Below are positions 15,626 to 23,588 of a stretch of DNA of 64,000 nucleotides, piece by piece. Position numbers and translations under genes: made by a program. The notes below the pieces were generated by a model. The model was not told the origin of the DNA and ran no database searches. It worked only from the letters and a program-made list of their open reading frames with translations. Source of the DNA: Bradyrhizobium guangxiense (GTDB lineage: Bacteria; Pseudomonadota; Alphaproteobacteria; Rhizobiales; Xanthobacteraceae); NCBI RefSeq assembly GCF_004114915.1, contig NZ_CP022219.1, positions 2,448,501-2,512,500 of the forward strand, read 5' to 3'. The stretch's first letter is position 1. Each line of letters starts with the position of its first letter.

Positions 15626-17251
15626 TCAGGTGACGCGATATTCCCTGAACCTCTCGCGCAGCGTCGATTTGAGCACCTTGCCGGTCCCAGTCATCGGGAA
15701 TTCGTCCAGGAATTCGACGGCGTCGGGCAGCCACCAGCTCGCGATCTTCGGCCGCATGTGGTCGAGCAGCGTCTTGCCGTCGACGGTTGCGCCCTTCTTG
15801 CGGACGACGAGGAGGAGCGGGCGCTCCTGCCATTTCTCATGGTTGATCGCGACCACCGCAGCCTGGAGCACATCGGGATGCGACAAGGCGATGTCCTCGA
15901 GCTGGATCGAGGAGATCCACTCGCCGCCGGACTTGATCACGTCCTTGGAGCGGTCGGTCAGCGTGACGTGACCTTGCGGGTCGATCACCGCCATGTCGCC
16001 GGTGATCAGCCAGCCGTCGCGGTCGAGACCTTCGTCCAGCTTCATATAGCCGGAGGCGACCCATGGGCCACGGGCGCGCAGATGACCGACGGTCTTGCCG
16101 TCGCGCGGCAGCTCGACGCCGGCGTCGTCGACGATGCGCAAGGCGGTGCCGAAGCAGGCGCGGCCGGAGACCTGGCGGCGGTCGAACTTCTCCTTCTCGC
16201 TGAGGTGCTCCGAGCCGGGTCGCAGGCCCGGCATCGAGCAACCCAGCGCCTCCGTCATGCCCCAGGCCTGGATGTAGTCGACCTTGTAGTCACGCTTGAG
16301 CTTCTCGACCATTGCGCGCGGCGGCGCCGAGCCCGACGACAATGTTGCGCGCAGGGTGGAGAACTTGTTGCCGGTCCGCCCCAGCCAGTCGAGCAGGATC
16401 AGCCAGAAGCTGGGCACGCCGGCCGAGAGCGTCACCTTCTCGCCCTCGAGCAATTCATAGAGCTTGTCGGGCTCGTAGTTGCGGCCGGGCAGCACCAGCT
16501 TGGAGCCGGTGTAGGGCGCGGTGAACGGCATGTTCCAGCCATTGCCGTGGAACAGCGGCGCCATCGGCATCATCACCTCGCGCACGCCTTCGACATGGCC
16601 CGGCAGGAAGTCGAAATTGCAGCAGGTCATGGTCTGCAGGATCGCGGCACGGTGCGAATAGATCACGCCCTTGGGATTGCCCGTCGTACCCGAGGTGTAG
16701 CAGATGGTGGATGCGGATTTCTCGTCGAACTCCGGCCAGGCGAAGCCGGCCTCGTTCTCGCGTGCCAGAAGCTCCTCGTAGCAATGCACATTGGCGAGCT
16801 TGGTCTCGGGCATCCGCTCGCGCGAGGACATCACAACATAAGCCTCGATCGTTGTCAGCTGCGAGGCGATCGCCTCGACGATCGGTAAGGTGGCGCGGTC
16901 GATGAACAACAGCCGGTCTTCGGCGTGGTTGATGATGTAGACGAGCTGCTCGGGAAACAGCCGCGGATTGATGGTGTGCAGCACATAGCCCATGCCGGGC
17001 GCCGCGTAGAACATCTCGAAATGGCGATGGGTGTTCCAGGCGAGCGTGCCGACGCGATCGCCTTGCTTCATGCCGAGCCGCTTCAGCGCCAGCGCCATGC
17101 GCTTGATGCGCGGATGGGCGTCGGCATAGGTGTAGCGATGAATGTCGCCCTCGATCTCGCGCGCGACGATCTCGGCTTCGCCGTGATAGTCGGCGGCATA
17201 CTGGATCAGGCCGCTGATCAGAAGCGGCATGTCCATCATCAATCCCTGCAT
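15626..17251 (-). CDS. AMP-forming medium/long-chain acyl-CoA ligase
   Basis: A 541-residue member of the ANL adenylate-forming family. The P-loop is SGTTGNPKG at residues 187-195, the adenine-binding region near AWGMTEALG carries the TE motif, and the C-terminal catalytic Lys lies in PMTGTGKVLK about 12 residues from the end. It resembles AlkK/FadD3-type fatty-acid ligases. GGAGGAGACC precedes the ATG. It is first in the minus-strand operon with the dehydrogenase and lyase genes, and is divergent from the Baeyer-Villiger monooxygenase, which could make esters or acids that feed into it. Confidence 0.9.
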   Translation of the reverse strand: MQGLMMDMPLLISGLIQYAADYHGEAEIVAREIEGDIHRYTYADAHPRIKRMALALKRLGMKQGDRVGTLAWNTHRHFEMFYAAPGMGYVLHTINPRLFPEQLVYIINHAEDRLLFIDRATLPIVEAIASQLTTIEAYVVMSSRERMPETKLANVHCYEELLARENEAGFAWPEFDEKSASTICYTSGTTGNPKGVIYSHRAAILQTMTCCNFDFLPGHVEGVREVMMPMAPLFHGNGWNMPFTAPYTGSKLVLPGRNYEPDKLYELLEGEKVTLSAGVPSFWLILLDWLGRTGNKFSTLRATLSSGSAPPRAMVEKLKRDYKVDYIQAWGMTEALGCSMPGLRPGSEHLSEKEKFDRRQVSGRACFGTALRIVDDAGVELPRDGKTVGHLRARGPWVASGYMKLDEGLDRDGWLITGDMAVIDPQGHVTLTDRSKDVIKSGGEWISSIQLEDIALSHPDVLQAAVVAINHEKWQERPLLLVVRKKGATVDGKTLLDHMRPKIASWWLPDAVEFLDEFPMTGTGKVLKSTLRERFREYRVT

Positions 17252-17426
17252 GGTCTCCTCCGGTAGCCACGTCGTTGCGTGGCGAACGTTGTGATTTTCG
17301 CGCGAGGTTAGCGGAACGCCTCGCGGCGTTCACGCAAAAAACATGGGACGTGATTGCATGCGTCACTTTTTCAGGGCTAATTGACCCGAGCTGCCGCCGA
17401 CGCAGCGTTCGCCGTGGAGGAAATGC

Positions 17427-19286
17427 ATGTCAGCGGAAAGACACAAGACCGGCGCGGCCGGCGAACCTACGGTCGATATTGCGGCGCTCCGTGCGCGCTA
17501 TCGCGACGAGCGCGACCGTCGTTTGCGTGCCGAAGGCAAGGCTCAGTATGTCGAGGTGACCGGCGGCCTCGGTCGCTATCTCGACGACCCCTGGGCCGAT
17601 CCCGACTTTGCGCGCGCACCAATCAGCGAAGAGACCGAGGTGCTCGTCGTCGGCGGAGGCTTCGGCGGGCTGCTCTGTGGCGCGCGGTTGCGCGAGGCCG
17701 GCATCGATGATTTCCGCATCGTGGAAAAGGCCGCCGATTTCGGCGGCACCTGGTACTGGAATCGCTATCCCGGCGCCGCCTGCGATACCGAGAGCTACAT
17801 CTCCCTGCCGCTACTCGAAGAGACCGGCTACATGCCTGTGCGCAAATACGCGCGGGCACCGGAGATCTACGAGCACTCCCGCCGCATGGGCCGTCACTTC
17901 AAGCTGTACGAGCGTGCACTGTTTCAGACCGTCATCTCGCGGATGACATGGCAGGAGGGGGAGGCGCGTTGGCTGGTCGAGACCGATCGGGGCGACCGGA
18001 TCCGCGCCCGGTTCGTCATTCTCGCGGGAGGTCCGCTCAGCCGGCCGAAGCTGCCGGGCATTCCCGGCATCGAGATGTTCAAAGGCCACAGCTTCCATAC
18101 CAGTCGCTGGGATTACGGCTACACCGGCGGCAGCGCGGATGGTGGTCTGACCGGCCTTGCCGACAAACGCGTCGGCATCATCGGCACCGGCGCCACCGCC
18201 GTGCAATGCGTGCCGCATCTCGGCCGCTCGGCAAAGGAGCTCTATGTCTTCCAGCGCACGCCGTCGGCGATCGGCGTGCGCGACGACCGGCCAACGGATC
18301 AGGCCTGGGCGCAGAGTCTCGCGCCCGGCTGGCAGCGCGAACGCATGGACAATTTCACCGCGGTGATCTCCGGCGAGCCGTTCGAACGGGACCTGGTGCA
18401 GGACGGCTGGACCGGCCTGCTCGGCGAGATCCTGCTGGCGCCGCGTCGGCAGGAGCATCCGGTGACCTCGATGGAAGAGGCGCTGAAGGTGATCGAGCAG
18501 GCCGACTACCGCAAGATGGAGGAGATCCGCGCCCGCGTCGATGAGGTCGTCAAGGACAAGGCGACCGCGGACGCGCTCAAGCCCTGGTACAAGGCGTTCT
18601 GCAAGCGACCGTGCTTTCACGACGAATATCTCGACACCTTCAACCGTCCCAACGTGCATCTCGTCGACACCGAAGGGCGGGGTGTCGAACGCATCACCGA
18701 GAATGCCGTCGTGGCAGGCGGCAAGGCCTACGAGATCGACTGCCTGATCTACGCCAGCGGTTTCGAGGTTGGCACCGACTACGCGCGGCGCATGGGCTTC
18801 GAGGTCTACGGCCGCGACGGCCTGAGCCTATCCGAGCGCTGGCAAGGCGGCGTCAAGACGATGCACGGCTTTTACAGTCGCGGCTTCCCGAACTGCTTCC
18901 TGATCGTCACGGTGCAAGCCGGCCAGAGCGCCAACTTCCCGCACATCATCGACGAGCAGTCGCGGCACATCGCTTATGTGATTGCCGAAGCGCGCAAGCG
19001 TGGCGCGCGAACCTTGGAGCCGACGCTGGCGGCCGAGACCGCCTGGGTCGAGGAGGTCGTCAAGGCCGCGGTCGGCCGGCAGACCTATCTCGCCGAATGC
19101 ACGCCCGGTTATTACAACAATGAGGGCGTGTTCGATCCGATCGCGGCGAAGAACAGCCAATATTGGCGCGGGCCGGTGGCATTCCTGCGGCTGCTCGAAA
19201 AATGGCGCAAGGAGGGCAAGCTGGATGGTCTGGAGCTGACCTATGGCACTGCGGCGGAGGCGGGCGGCTCCCCGGTGCCGGGGTGA
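17427..19286 (+). CDS. flavin-containing Baeyer-Villiger monooxygenase (type I)
   Basis: A 619-residue protein with two dinucleotide-binding motifs: GGGFGG for FAD at residues 76-81 and GTGATA for NADPH at about 253-258. Between them sits the exact Baeyer-Villiger fingerprint FxGxxxHxxxW-D at residues 218-229 (F218, H224, W228, D229). Such enzymes insert oxygen next to a ketone to make esters or lactones, using NADPH and O2. The roughly 70-residue N-terminal extension before the FAD motif is like that of cyclododecanone and 4-hydroxyacetophenone monooxygenases. It shares a divergent promoter region with the acyl-CoA ligase operon. Confidence 0.9.
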   Translation: MSAERHKTGAAGEPTVDIAALRARYRDERDRRLRAEGKAQYVEVTGGLGRYLDDPWADPDFARAPISEETEVLVVGGGFGGLLCGARLREAGIDDFRIVEKAADFGGTWYWNRYPGAACDTESYISLPLLEETGYMPVRKYARAPEIYEHSRRMGRHFKLYERALFQTVISRMTWQEGEARWLVETDRGDRIRARFVILAGGPLSRPKLPGIPGIEMFKGHSFHTSRWDYGYTGGSADGGLTGLADKRVGIIGTGATAVQCVPHLGRSAKELYVFQRTPSAIGVRDDRPTDQAWAQSLAPGWQRERMDNFTAVISGEPFERDLVQDGWTGLLGEILLAPRRQEHPVTSMEEALKVIEQADYRKMEEIRARVDEVVKDKATADALKPWYKAFCKRPCFHDEYLDTFNRPNVHLVDTEGRGVERITENAVVAGGKAYEIDCLIYASGFEVGTDYARRMGFEVYGRDGLSLSERWQGGVKTMHGFYSRGFPNCFLIVTVQAGQSANFPHIIDEQSRHIAYVIAEARKRGARTLEPTLAAETAWVEEVVKAAVGRQTYLAECTPGYYNNEGVFDPIAAKNSQYWRGPVAFLRLLEKWRKEGKLDGLELTYGTAAEAGGSPVPG

Positions 19287-19291
19287 GCGGC

Positions 19292-20098
19292 ATGGTTCCG
19301 GCGCCCACCGGTGCCACGCGCCTCTACGCCATTGTCGGCGATCCCATCGCGCAGGTGCGCTCGCCCGCAGGCGTGACGGCAGCCTTTGCGGCCAGCGGCC
19401 ATGACGGCATTCTCGTTCCAGTCCGGATCTCGGTGGCCGATCTGCCGGATTTTCTTTCCTTGGCACCGCGGCTGAAGAATCTCGACGGCCTCGTCGTGAC
19501 CATCCCGCACAAATTCGCCTGCTATCAGGCCTGCACCAGTGCGACGGAGCGCGCCCATTTCCTGCGGAGCGTCAACCTGATGCGCCGGCGCGCCGATGGC
19601 GCATGGCATGGCGATATGGTCGACGGCCTTGGCTTCGTTGGTGCCGCGCGGGCGAAAGGCATCGCCCCCGCCGGTCGGAGGGCGCTGCTCGTCGGCGCTG
19701 GCGGCGCGGGCTCGGCCATCGCGCTTGCGCTGGTCGAGACCGGCGTGAGCGAGCTCGCCATTCACGACAGCGCGACCGAGCGCCGCGACGTGCTGATCGG
19801 GCAACTCAACGGCCTCGGCAAGGCTCCGGTGCGGGCCGGCACCATGGACCCCACCGGCTTCGAATTTGTCGCCAATGCGACACCGGCGGGGATGAAACAA
19901 GGCGATCCGCTGCCGGTCGATGTCGCTCGGCTCGCGTCCTCGGCTTATTGCGGCTGCGTCATCACCAAGCCCGAAATCTCGCCCTTTATCGCGGCGGCCC
20001 GCAAGGCCGGCTGCGTGACGGGAACGGGCACGGACATGTACGAGCAGCACCAGGGCATCATGGTGGACTTCCTGCTCGGCCGCGACGAAGGACGGTGA
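19292..20098 (+). CDS. shikimate dehydrogenase-like oxidoreductase (AroE family paralogue)
   Basis: A 268-residue protein with the AroE two-domain plan: a substrate domain with VVTIPHK (catalytic-type Lys K74) and the paired Asp D111 in MVDGLGF, then a GAGGAGSA nucleotide loop at 135-142. It begins six bases after the monooxygenase stop, so the two genes form a unit; this position argues for a catabolic role rather than the housekeeping shikimate pathway. I chose the ATG at 19292 because the upstream in-frame part only overlaps the monooxygenase gene. The GAG-type ribosome site is weak, so coupling to the upstream gene is likely. Confidence 0.82.
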   Translation: MVPAPTGATRLYAIVGDPIAQVRSPAGVTAAFAASGHDGILVPVRISVADLPDFLSLAPRLKNLDGLVVTIPHKFACYQACTSATERAHFLRSVNLMRRRADGAWHGDMVDGLGFVGAARAKGIAPAGRRALLVGAGGAGSAIALALVETGVSELAIHDSATERRDVLIGQLNGLGKAPVRAGTMDPTGFEFVANATPAGMKQGDPLPVDVARLASSAYCGCVITKPEISPFIAAARKAGCVTGTGTDMYEQHQGIMVDFLLGRDEGR

Positions 20099-20213
20099 TC
20101 CGCTCCGGTGTCAAGGCGCCCGTTACGTCGCGCGGGGCTTGAGCGATCAAAGCCGACGTAGGATCATGCGCTTGCGCGAGCCGGTCGCGTAGTTGAGGAG
20201 AGAGGAACGAGGA

Positions 20214-21032
20214 ATGACCAAGGGCAGGACCGTTGCGACGGCCATGATCGGCGCCACAGCGCTGCTTCTCTCTTTGGCGCCCTCGGCCGAGGCGGCGCAA
20301 TGCGGCAGCTCGCCGGCGGGGTTCGAGGCCTGGAAGCGCGAGTTCAGCGCGGAGGCGCAGGGCAAGGGCATCGGCCAGACCGCGCTCGCGGCCTTGATGC
20401 AGACCAATTACGCCAGTGCTACCATTGCGGCCGACCGCGGCCAGCGCAGCTTCTCGCTGACGCTCGACCAGTTCCTTGCCAAGCGCGGTGCCACCACCAT
20501 CGTCGCCAAGGGGCGACAGCTCAAGCAGTCGCAAGCAGCCTTGTTCGCCTCCATCCAGCAGCGCTATGGCGTTCCGCCCGGACCTCTGATTGCCATCTGG
20601 GGCATGGAGACGGGTTTCGGCAGCCAGCGCGGCAACCAGAACATGCTGTCGTCGATCGCAACCCTTGCCTATGACTGCCGCCGTCCCGAATTCTTCACCG
20701 ATCAGCTCTATGCCGCCCTGAAGCTGATCGACCGCGGCACGCTATCGGGGGCGACTCGCGGCTCCATGCATGGTGAGGTCGGCCAGACCCAGTTCATGCC
20801 CAAGAACATCCTGGCCTACGGCACTGGCAATCTCGAGGTTGCGGCCAATGCACTGAACTCGACGGCGAATTTCCTCAAGGCCCATGGCTGGCGTGCGGGA
20901 GCCGGATACCAGCCGGGTGAGCCGAATTTCGCTGCGATCGAAGCCTGGAATGCCGCCGGCGTCTATCAAAAGGCGATCGCGTTGATGGGCCGGCAGATCG
21001 ACGAGGGCGGAGGCGCGGCGGCCTCGCGCTGA
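20214..21032 (+). CDS. lytic murein transglycosylase (MltB-like)
   Basis: A 272-residue exported enzyme with a signal peptide (residues 1-28, cleavage after AEA). The catalytic Glu is E132 in IWGMETGFG, followed by the SLT/MltB-type segments MLSSIATLAYDCRR and GQTQFMPKNILAYG. It cleaves peptidoglycan glycan strands non-hydrolytically to give 1,6-anhydro-muropeptides in the periplasm. A GAGGAGAGAGG site precedes the chosen ATG at 20214; an in-frame ATG lies seven codons earlier. It lacks the C-terminal peptidoglycan-binding domain found in some relatives. Stand-alone gene. Confidence 0.88.
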   Translation: MTKGRTVATAMIGATALLLSLAPSAEAAQCGSSPAGFEAWKREFSAEAQGKGIGQTALAALMQTNYASATIAADRGQRSFSLTLDQFLAKRGATTIVAKGRQLKQSQAALFASIQQRYGVPPGPLIAIWGMETGFGSQRGNQNMLSSIATLAYDCRRPEFFTDQLYAALKLIDRGTLSGATRGSMHGEVGQTQFMPKNILAYGTGNLEVAANALNSTANFLKAHGWRAGAGYQPGEPNFAAIEAWNAAGVYQKAIALMGRQIDEGGGAAASR

Positions 21033-21145
21033 GCTGCTGCTCAGCGATGTGTGATGCGCCGGCGCGAGAAAGTTGTTGCCATCTGGAACAGACGGCACGA
21101 GGTTTGCTTTGATCAAGTTCAGGGCTGGGCATGAGGAGACTCAAC

Positions 21146-21367
21146 ATGGCTACCCAGATCGTGATGGACCAGACGGGCGATACGCGCCACGAGTTTGATC
21201 CCGGCAATGCCGAAGCGCTCGCGCGGGCCGAGCGACGCTTTCGGGAGCTGACCGGGGCCGGCTTCACCGCTGCCCTTCGCAGCGGACCTGGCGAAGTCAC
21301 CCGTATCAGATCGTTCGACCCGACCGCGCAGGAAACGCTGTTCTATCCCCGCCTGGTCGGCGGTTGA
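21146..21367 (+). CDS. small protein of unknown function ending in Gly-Gly
   Basis: A 73-residue soluble protein. The predicted order is a possible beta hairpin (TQIVMDQ-TGD-TRHEFD), a long amphipathic helix (about residues 20-42, AEALARAERRFRELTG), then strands VTRIRSFDP and TLFYPRLVGG with a C-terminal Gly-Gly. GGAG lies before the ATG at 21146; an ATG five codons upstream is possible. It is followed after 12 bases by the next small gene. The size, order of elements and GG end recall beta-grasp ubiquitin/ThiS-like proteins, but I see no detectable family signature, so this is only a structural suggestion. Confidence 0.65.
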   Translation: MATQIVMDQTGDTRHEFDPGNAEALARAERRFRELTGAGFTAALRSGPGEVTRIRSFDPTAQETLFYPRLVGG

Positions 21368-21379
21368 TCTGAGCTGCAC

Positions 21380-21802
21380 ATGATCGCGGCAGTTTGGCTC
21401 CGCGCGCCCGCGCGTGCGCGTCTGCATGCGCTGCGTGAACTCTATCGGCGGTTCTTCGGCGAGAACACGCCGGATGCCCGTGGCCGCCGGCTGCTGGCCG
21501 AATGGTTGTCACCGGCGCAGCTCGCGCAGTTCGAGCAGCACCGGTATTTCGACGTGGTCGGCGGTGATACCGGCAAGACCTACCGCATTCATTACGGCAC
21601 CGCCGCCAATGTCCACGAGATCGACGAAGCCGGGCACGCCACCATGGGCTGGTGCTTCGTCCCGTCCGGCTTTCTGGTGCCGGGCGACGTGATGCTGGCG
21701 CAGAAGATCGCGCTCGAGACGGACGAGAAGGGGGCGCTGGCGCTTGCCAACCGCTTTCCGCCGGCAACACATTCGGAGCATTTCTATCGCCGGCCGTTCT
21801 AG
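21380..21802 (+). CDS. conserved-looking hypothetical protein, single cysteine, partner of the Gly-Gly protein
   Basis: A 140-residue soluble protein with a basic helical N-terminus (residues 8-50, including ARLHALRELYRRFFG and a WLSPAQLAQFE segment). A beta-rich middle follows (YFDVVGGDTGKTYRIHYG, then NVHEID), and then GWCFVPSGFLVPGDVMLAQKIALETDE, which carries the only Cys of the protein (about residue 91). It starts 12 bases after the Gly-Gly protein gene, so they are co-transcribed. I do not recognise a named family. The middle and end look strongly patterned rather than random, which supports a real gene. Confidence 0.7.
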   Translation: MIAAVWLRAPARARLHALRELYRRFFGENTPDARGRRLLAEWLSPAQLAQFEQHRYFDVVGGDTGKTYRIHYGTAANVHEIDEAGHATMGWCFVPSGFLVPGDVMLAQKIALETDEKGALALANRFPPATHSEHFYRRPF

Positions 21803-21880
21803 CAACGAGAGGCCGCAGACGCGCGCTCGATGTGCACGGCTGCCTCAGGGAGGGGTGCGGCAGGGCGGCGATGATGCCTG

Positions 21881-21973
21881 TTAGAAGTGCGTGGTGCGAT
21901 AGGCATCCACAGCGTGCGCCGCGAAGACGCCGATGCTGCAAAGGGCCAGCAGACCCGAGATCAGCTCGATCAT
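21881..21973 (-). CDS. 30-residue single-pass membrane peptide
   Basis: A short minus-strand ORF reading MIELISGLLALCSIGVFAAH and ten more residues, one hydrophobic helix with a polar C-terminal tail. GGAAGGACG lies 6 bases before the ATG. Its start overlaps the stop of an upstream 27-residue ORF as ATGA, which is hard to explain by chance. Function unknown. The frame remains open upstream for 66 more codons, but that part has no protein-like character. Confidence 0.5.
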   Translation of the reverse strand: MIELISGLLALCSIGVFAAHAVDAYRTTHF

Positions 21974-22053
21974 GTCTCGTCCTTCCCTAGCGGCTGGGCG
22001 ACGAGGTTCTGACAGCAGGAATATTCGTAGATTAGGTCGAGGAGGAATTGCAT
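21970..22053 (-). CDS. 27-residue ORF coupled to the membrane peptide
   Basis: A minus-strand ORF starting MQFLLDLIYEYSCCQNLVAQ, with its TGA overlapping the ATG of the 30-residue membrane peptide. About three quarters of its codons end in G or C, as in nearby real genes. AGGGAC lies upstream of the ATG; an in-frame ATG at 22086 would add eleven codons with poorer codon use. No family recognised. It may be a leader peptide that controls translation of the next ORF. Confidence 0.35.
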   Translation of the reverse strand: MQFLLDLIYEYSCCQNLVAQPLGKDET

Positions 22054-22252
22054 GGTGGCCGTCCCTGTACTTGTTTTGACAACCATTTAGACGGCCATCT
22101 GTTTCAGGCGTGTTTCGTCGCATTGGGAATGGGGTTTCGCGGGGAACCGGGGCTTTGCTTGTGCGCTGCAAAGCCGCTACATCCCGCTTTAATTAATGTC
22201 TTCAGCTGAGCGCCTTCCGGCGCGGCGATCAATCACATTGCGAGGCAAAATC

Positions 22253-22699
22253 ATGGCGCAGGTCGAGTGGTTCGACGATCTCAGCATTGGAATGCGGTTC
22301 AAATCCCCCGTGGTCGTGGTCACTGAAGCCGACATCAAGCGCTTCGCCGCCGAGTTCGATCCGCAGCCGATGCATCTCGACCACGAGGCCGCCAAGGCGA
22401 CGCTGTTCAAGGGGCTTGCTGCCTCCGGATGGCACACCGCTGCGATCGCCATGAACCTTGCGATCCAGACCCGCCCGTTTGGGCCGCATCCACTGATCGG
22501 GGCTGGCGTCGACGGGCTGCGTTGGATGATGCCGGTGCGGCCCAATGACCGTCTGCACCTGGTCGGGGAAGTCATGAGCCTGACGCCGTCCAAGTCGAAG
22601 CCGCAGGGCATCGCGCTGGTGAAGTGGACGATGTTCAACCAGAACGGCGAGGAGGTTTACACCTTCACCCCGATCGCGATCGTGCCACGGCGCGGGTAG
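22253..22699 (+). CDS. MaoC-like (R)-specific enoyl-CoA hydratase / dehydratase
   Basis: A 148-residue hotdog-fold protein with the hydratase-2 motif FAAEFDPQPMHLD at residues 31-43, holding the catalytic Asp (D36) and His (H41). This is followed by the central helix with GLAASGWHTAAIAM and a closing GxxxxDGLRWMMPVRPNDRL. It hydrates trans-2-enoyl-CoA or related thioesters. The start ATG 22253 follows GCGAGGC; upstream codons in frame look non-coding. It stands alone, with no beta-oxidation gene adjacent. Confidence 0.88.
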   Translation: MAQVEWFDDLSIGMRFKSPVVVVTEADIKRFAAEFDPQPMHLDHEAAKATLFKGLAASGWHTAAIAMNLAIQTRPFGPHPLIGAGVDGLRWMMPVRPNDRLHLVGEVMSLTPSKSKPQGIALVKWTMFNQNGEEVYTFTPIAIVPRRG

Positions 22700-22786
22700 G
22701 GCCCCGTTCGCCGTGCCATGTCCTGGGCCCTTGCGGCTCTTCCGCAGAGGTGATCATCTTTGCTGGGGACCGCGCTGGAGGCTGGC

Positions 22787-23284
22787 ATGAAACGATTCCG
22801 TCTCGCCGTCTTGCTGATTGCAGGTACCTTGAGCGCCGGGCCGGCGCTTGCGCAACAATCCATGGTCGGTGACTGGACCATCGAGAAGCGGGCGCAGGAT
22901 ACGCATTGCAACGCGAGCCGTGGCTACAAGGACAGGGCTGACGAGAACCGCGACTACGTCATCGTGATCACCTATTCCGAAAAGGCGATCGTGATCGTGA
23001 TGATCTACGACGGCTGGGAATGGGAGAGAGTCGGCGAGATCCTCCGCGCCGATGTCGGCACGGACGATGCGGACATCATGAAGCGGTCGAAGTGGGAGGT
23101 CATGGACAAGACCACCGTGCGCGGCATCTTCGAGTACGACCAGTCGATGATGGACCGACTGGCAAAGGCCAAGCGCCTCACGCTCGATTTCGAGGACGAT
23201 GACGACGACAGTATCGAGATGCAGATACCGCGCGCCGGCGAAGCGCTCGCGGCATTGAAGTTCTGCGAGGAGAACCGGAAATAG
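22787..23284 (+). CDS. secreted hypothetical protein
   Basis: A 165-residue protein with a Sec signal peptide (residues 1-23, ending ALAQ). The mature part is predicted mostly beta strand (MVGDWTIEKR, DYVIVITYSEKAIVIVMIYD, TVRGIFEYD), with an acidic DDDDD run near residue 137 and two Cys (about residues 39 and 160) that could form a disulfide. The layout recalls IalB-like or lipocalin-like periplasmic proteins, but I cannot assign it. The start at 22787 is chosen for the signal peptide. Confidence 0.65.
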   Translation: MKRFRLAVLLIAGTLSAGPALAQQSMVGDWTIEKRAQDTHCNASRGYKDRADENRDYVIVITYSEKAIVIVMIYDGWEWERVGEILRADVGTDDADIMKRSKWEVMDKTTVRGIFEYDQSMMDRLAKAKRLTLDFEDDDDDSIEMQIPRAGEALAALKFCEENRK

Positions 23285-23588
23285 GTTGCTGATGCCGGCC
23301 GTGAAGACGACAGGACGGCGGCCGTGCAGCGGGCGGCAGTGAGCAGACGCGTGACTCATCGCACACAGTCCGAGCGCTGTTCGCATTTATCCTAGTCTTT
23401 GGCGAACCCGTCCAAGCCGCACCCTGCGGTTGACGTTACGCAAGGACGATGTTCGATATTCCAGCATCTGGCTGCAAGGTTATTTCCTCGTCGAAGGCGG
23501 CAATTGGCCGGCCCGGCTTCTCCATCCGTCCCCGGATTGCGAGTTCTCTATCTCGCGCAGGCGACAGGCAGATTGCGGCGTCCGCCCG
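23285..23588. other. 304-base stretch without a gene
   Basis: Between the secreted protein and the first LuxR-type gene I see no supported gene. The luxR frame stays open through about half of this stretch, but the sequence lacks the family N-terminus. The stretch presumably holds the luxR promoter; I could not identify a clear inverted repeat or terminator. Confidence 0.4.

Noticed and set aside
14271..15833. Minus-strand 520-codon frame over the acyl-CoA dehydrogenase gene
   Set aside because: Shadow in another frame on the same strand; its composition is Arg/Pro-rich, without motifs, while the dehydrogenase is a full family member.
17350..17366. GTGATTGCATGCGTCAC between the ligase and BVMO genes as a fourth GntR site
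   Set aside because: It has GCATGC but lacks the TGCATGCA core and the following TTT, and its outer arms pair only over four bases. It is a possible unrelated operator at most.
22052..22090. Plus-strand 12-codon ORF behind a GAGGAGGAATT site
   Set aside because: The purine run is the reverse complement of codons of the minus-strand 27-residue ORF, and a 12-residue peptide with no following gene cannot be supported.
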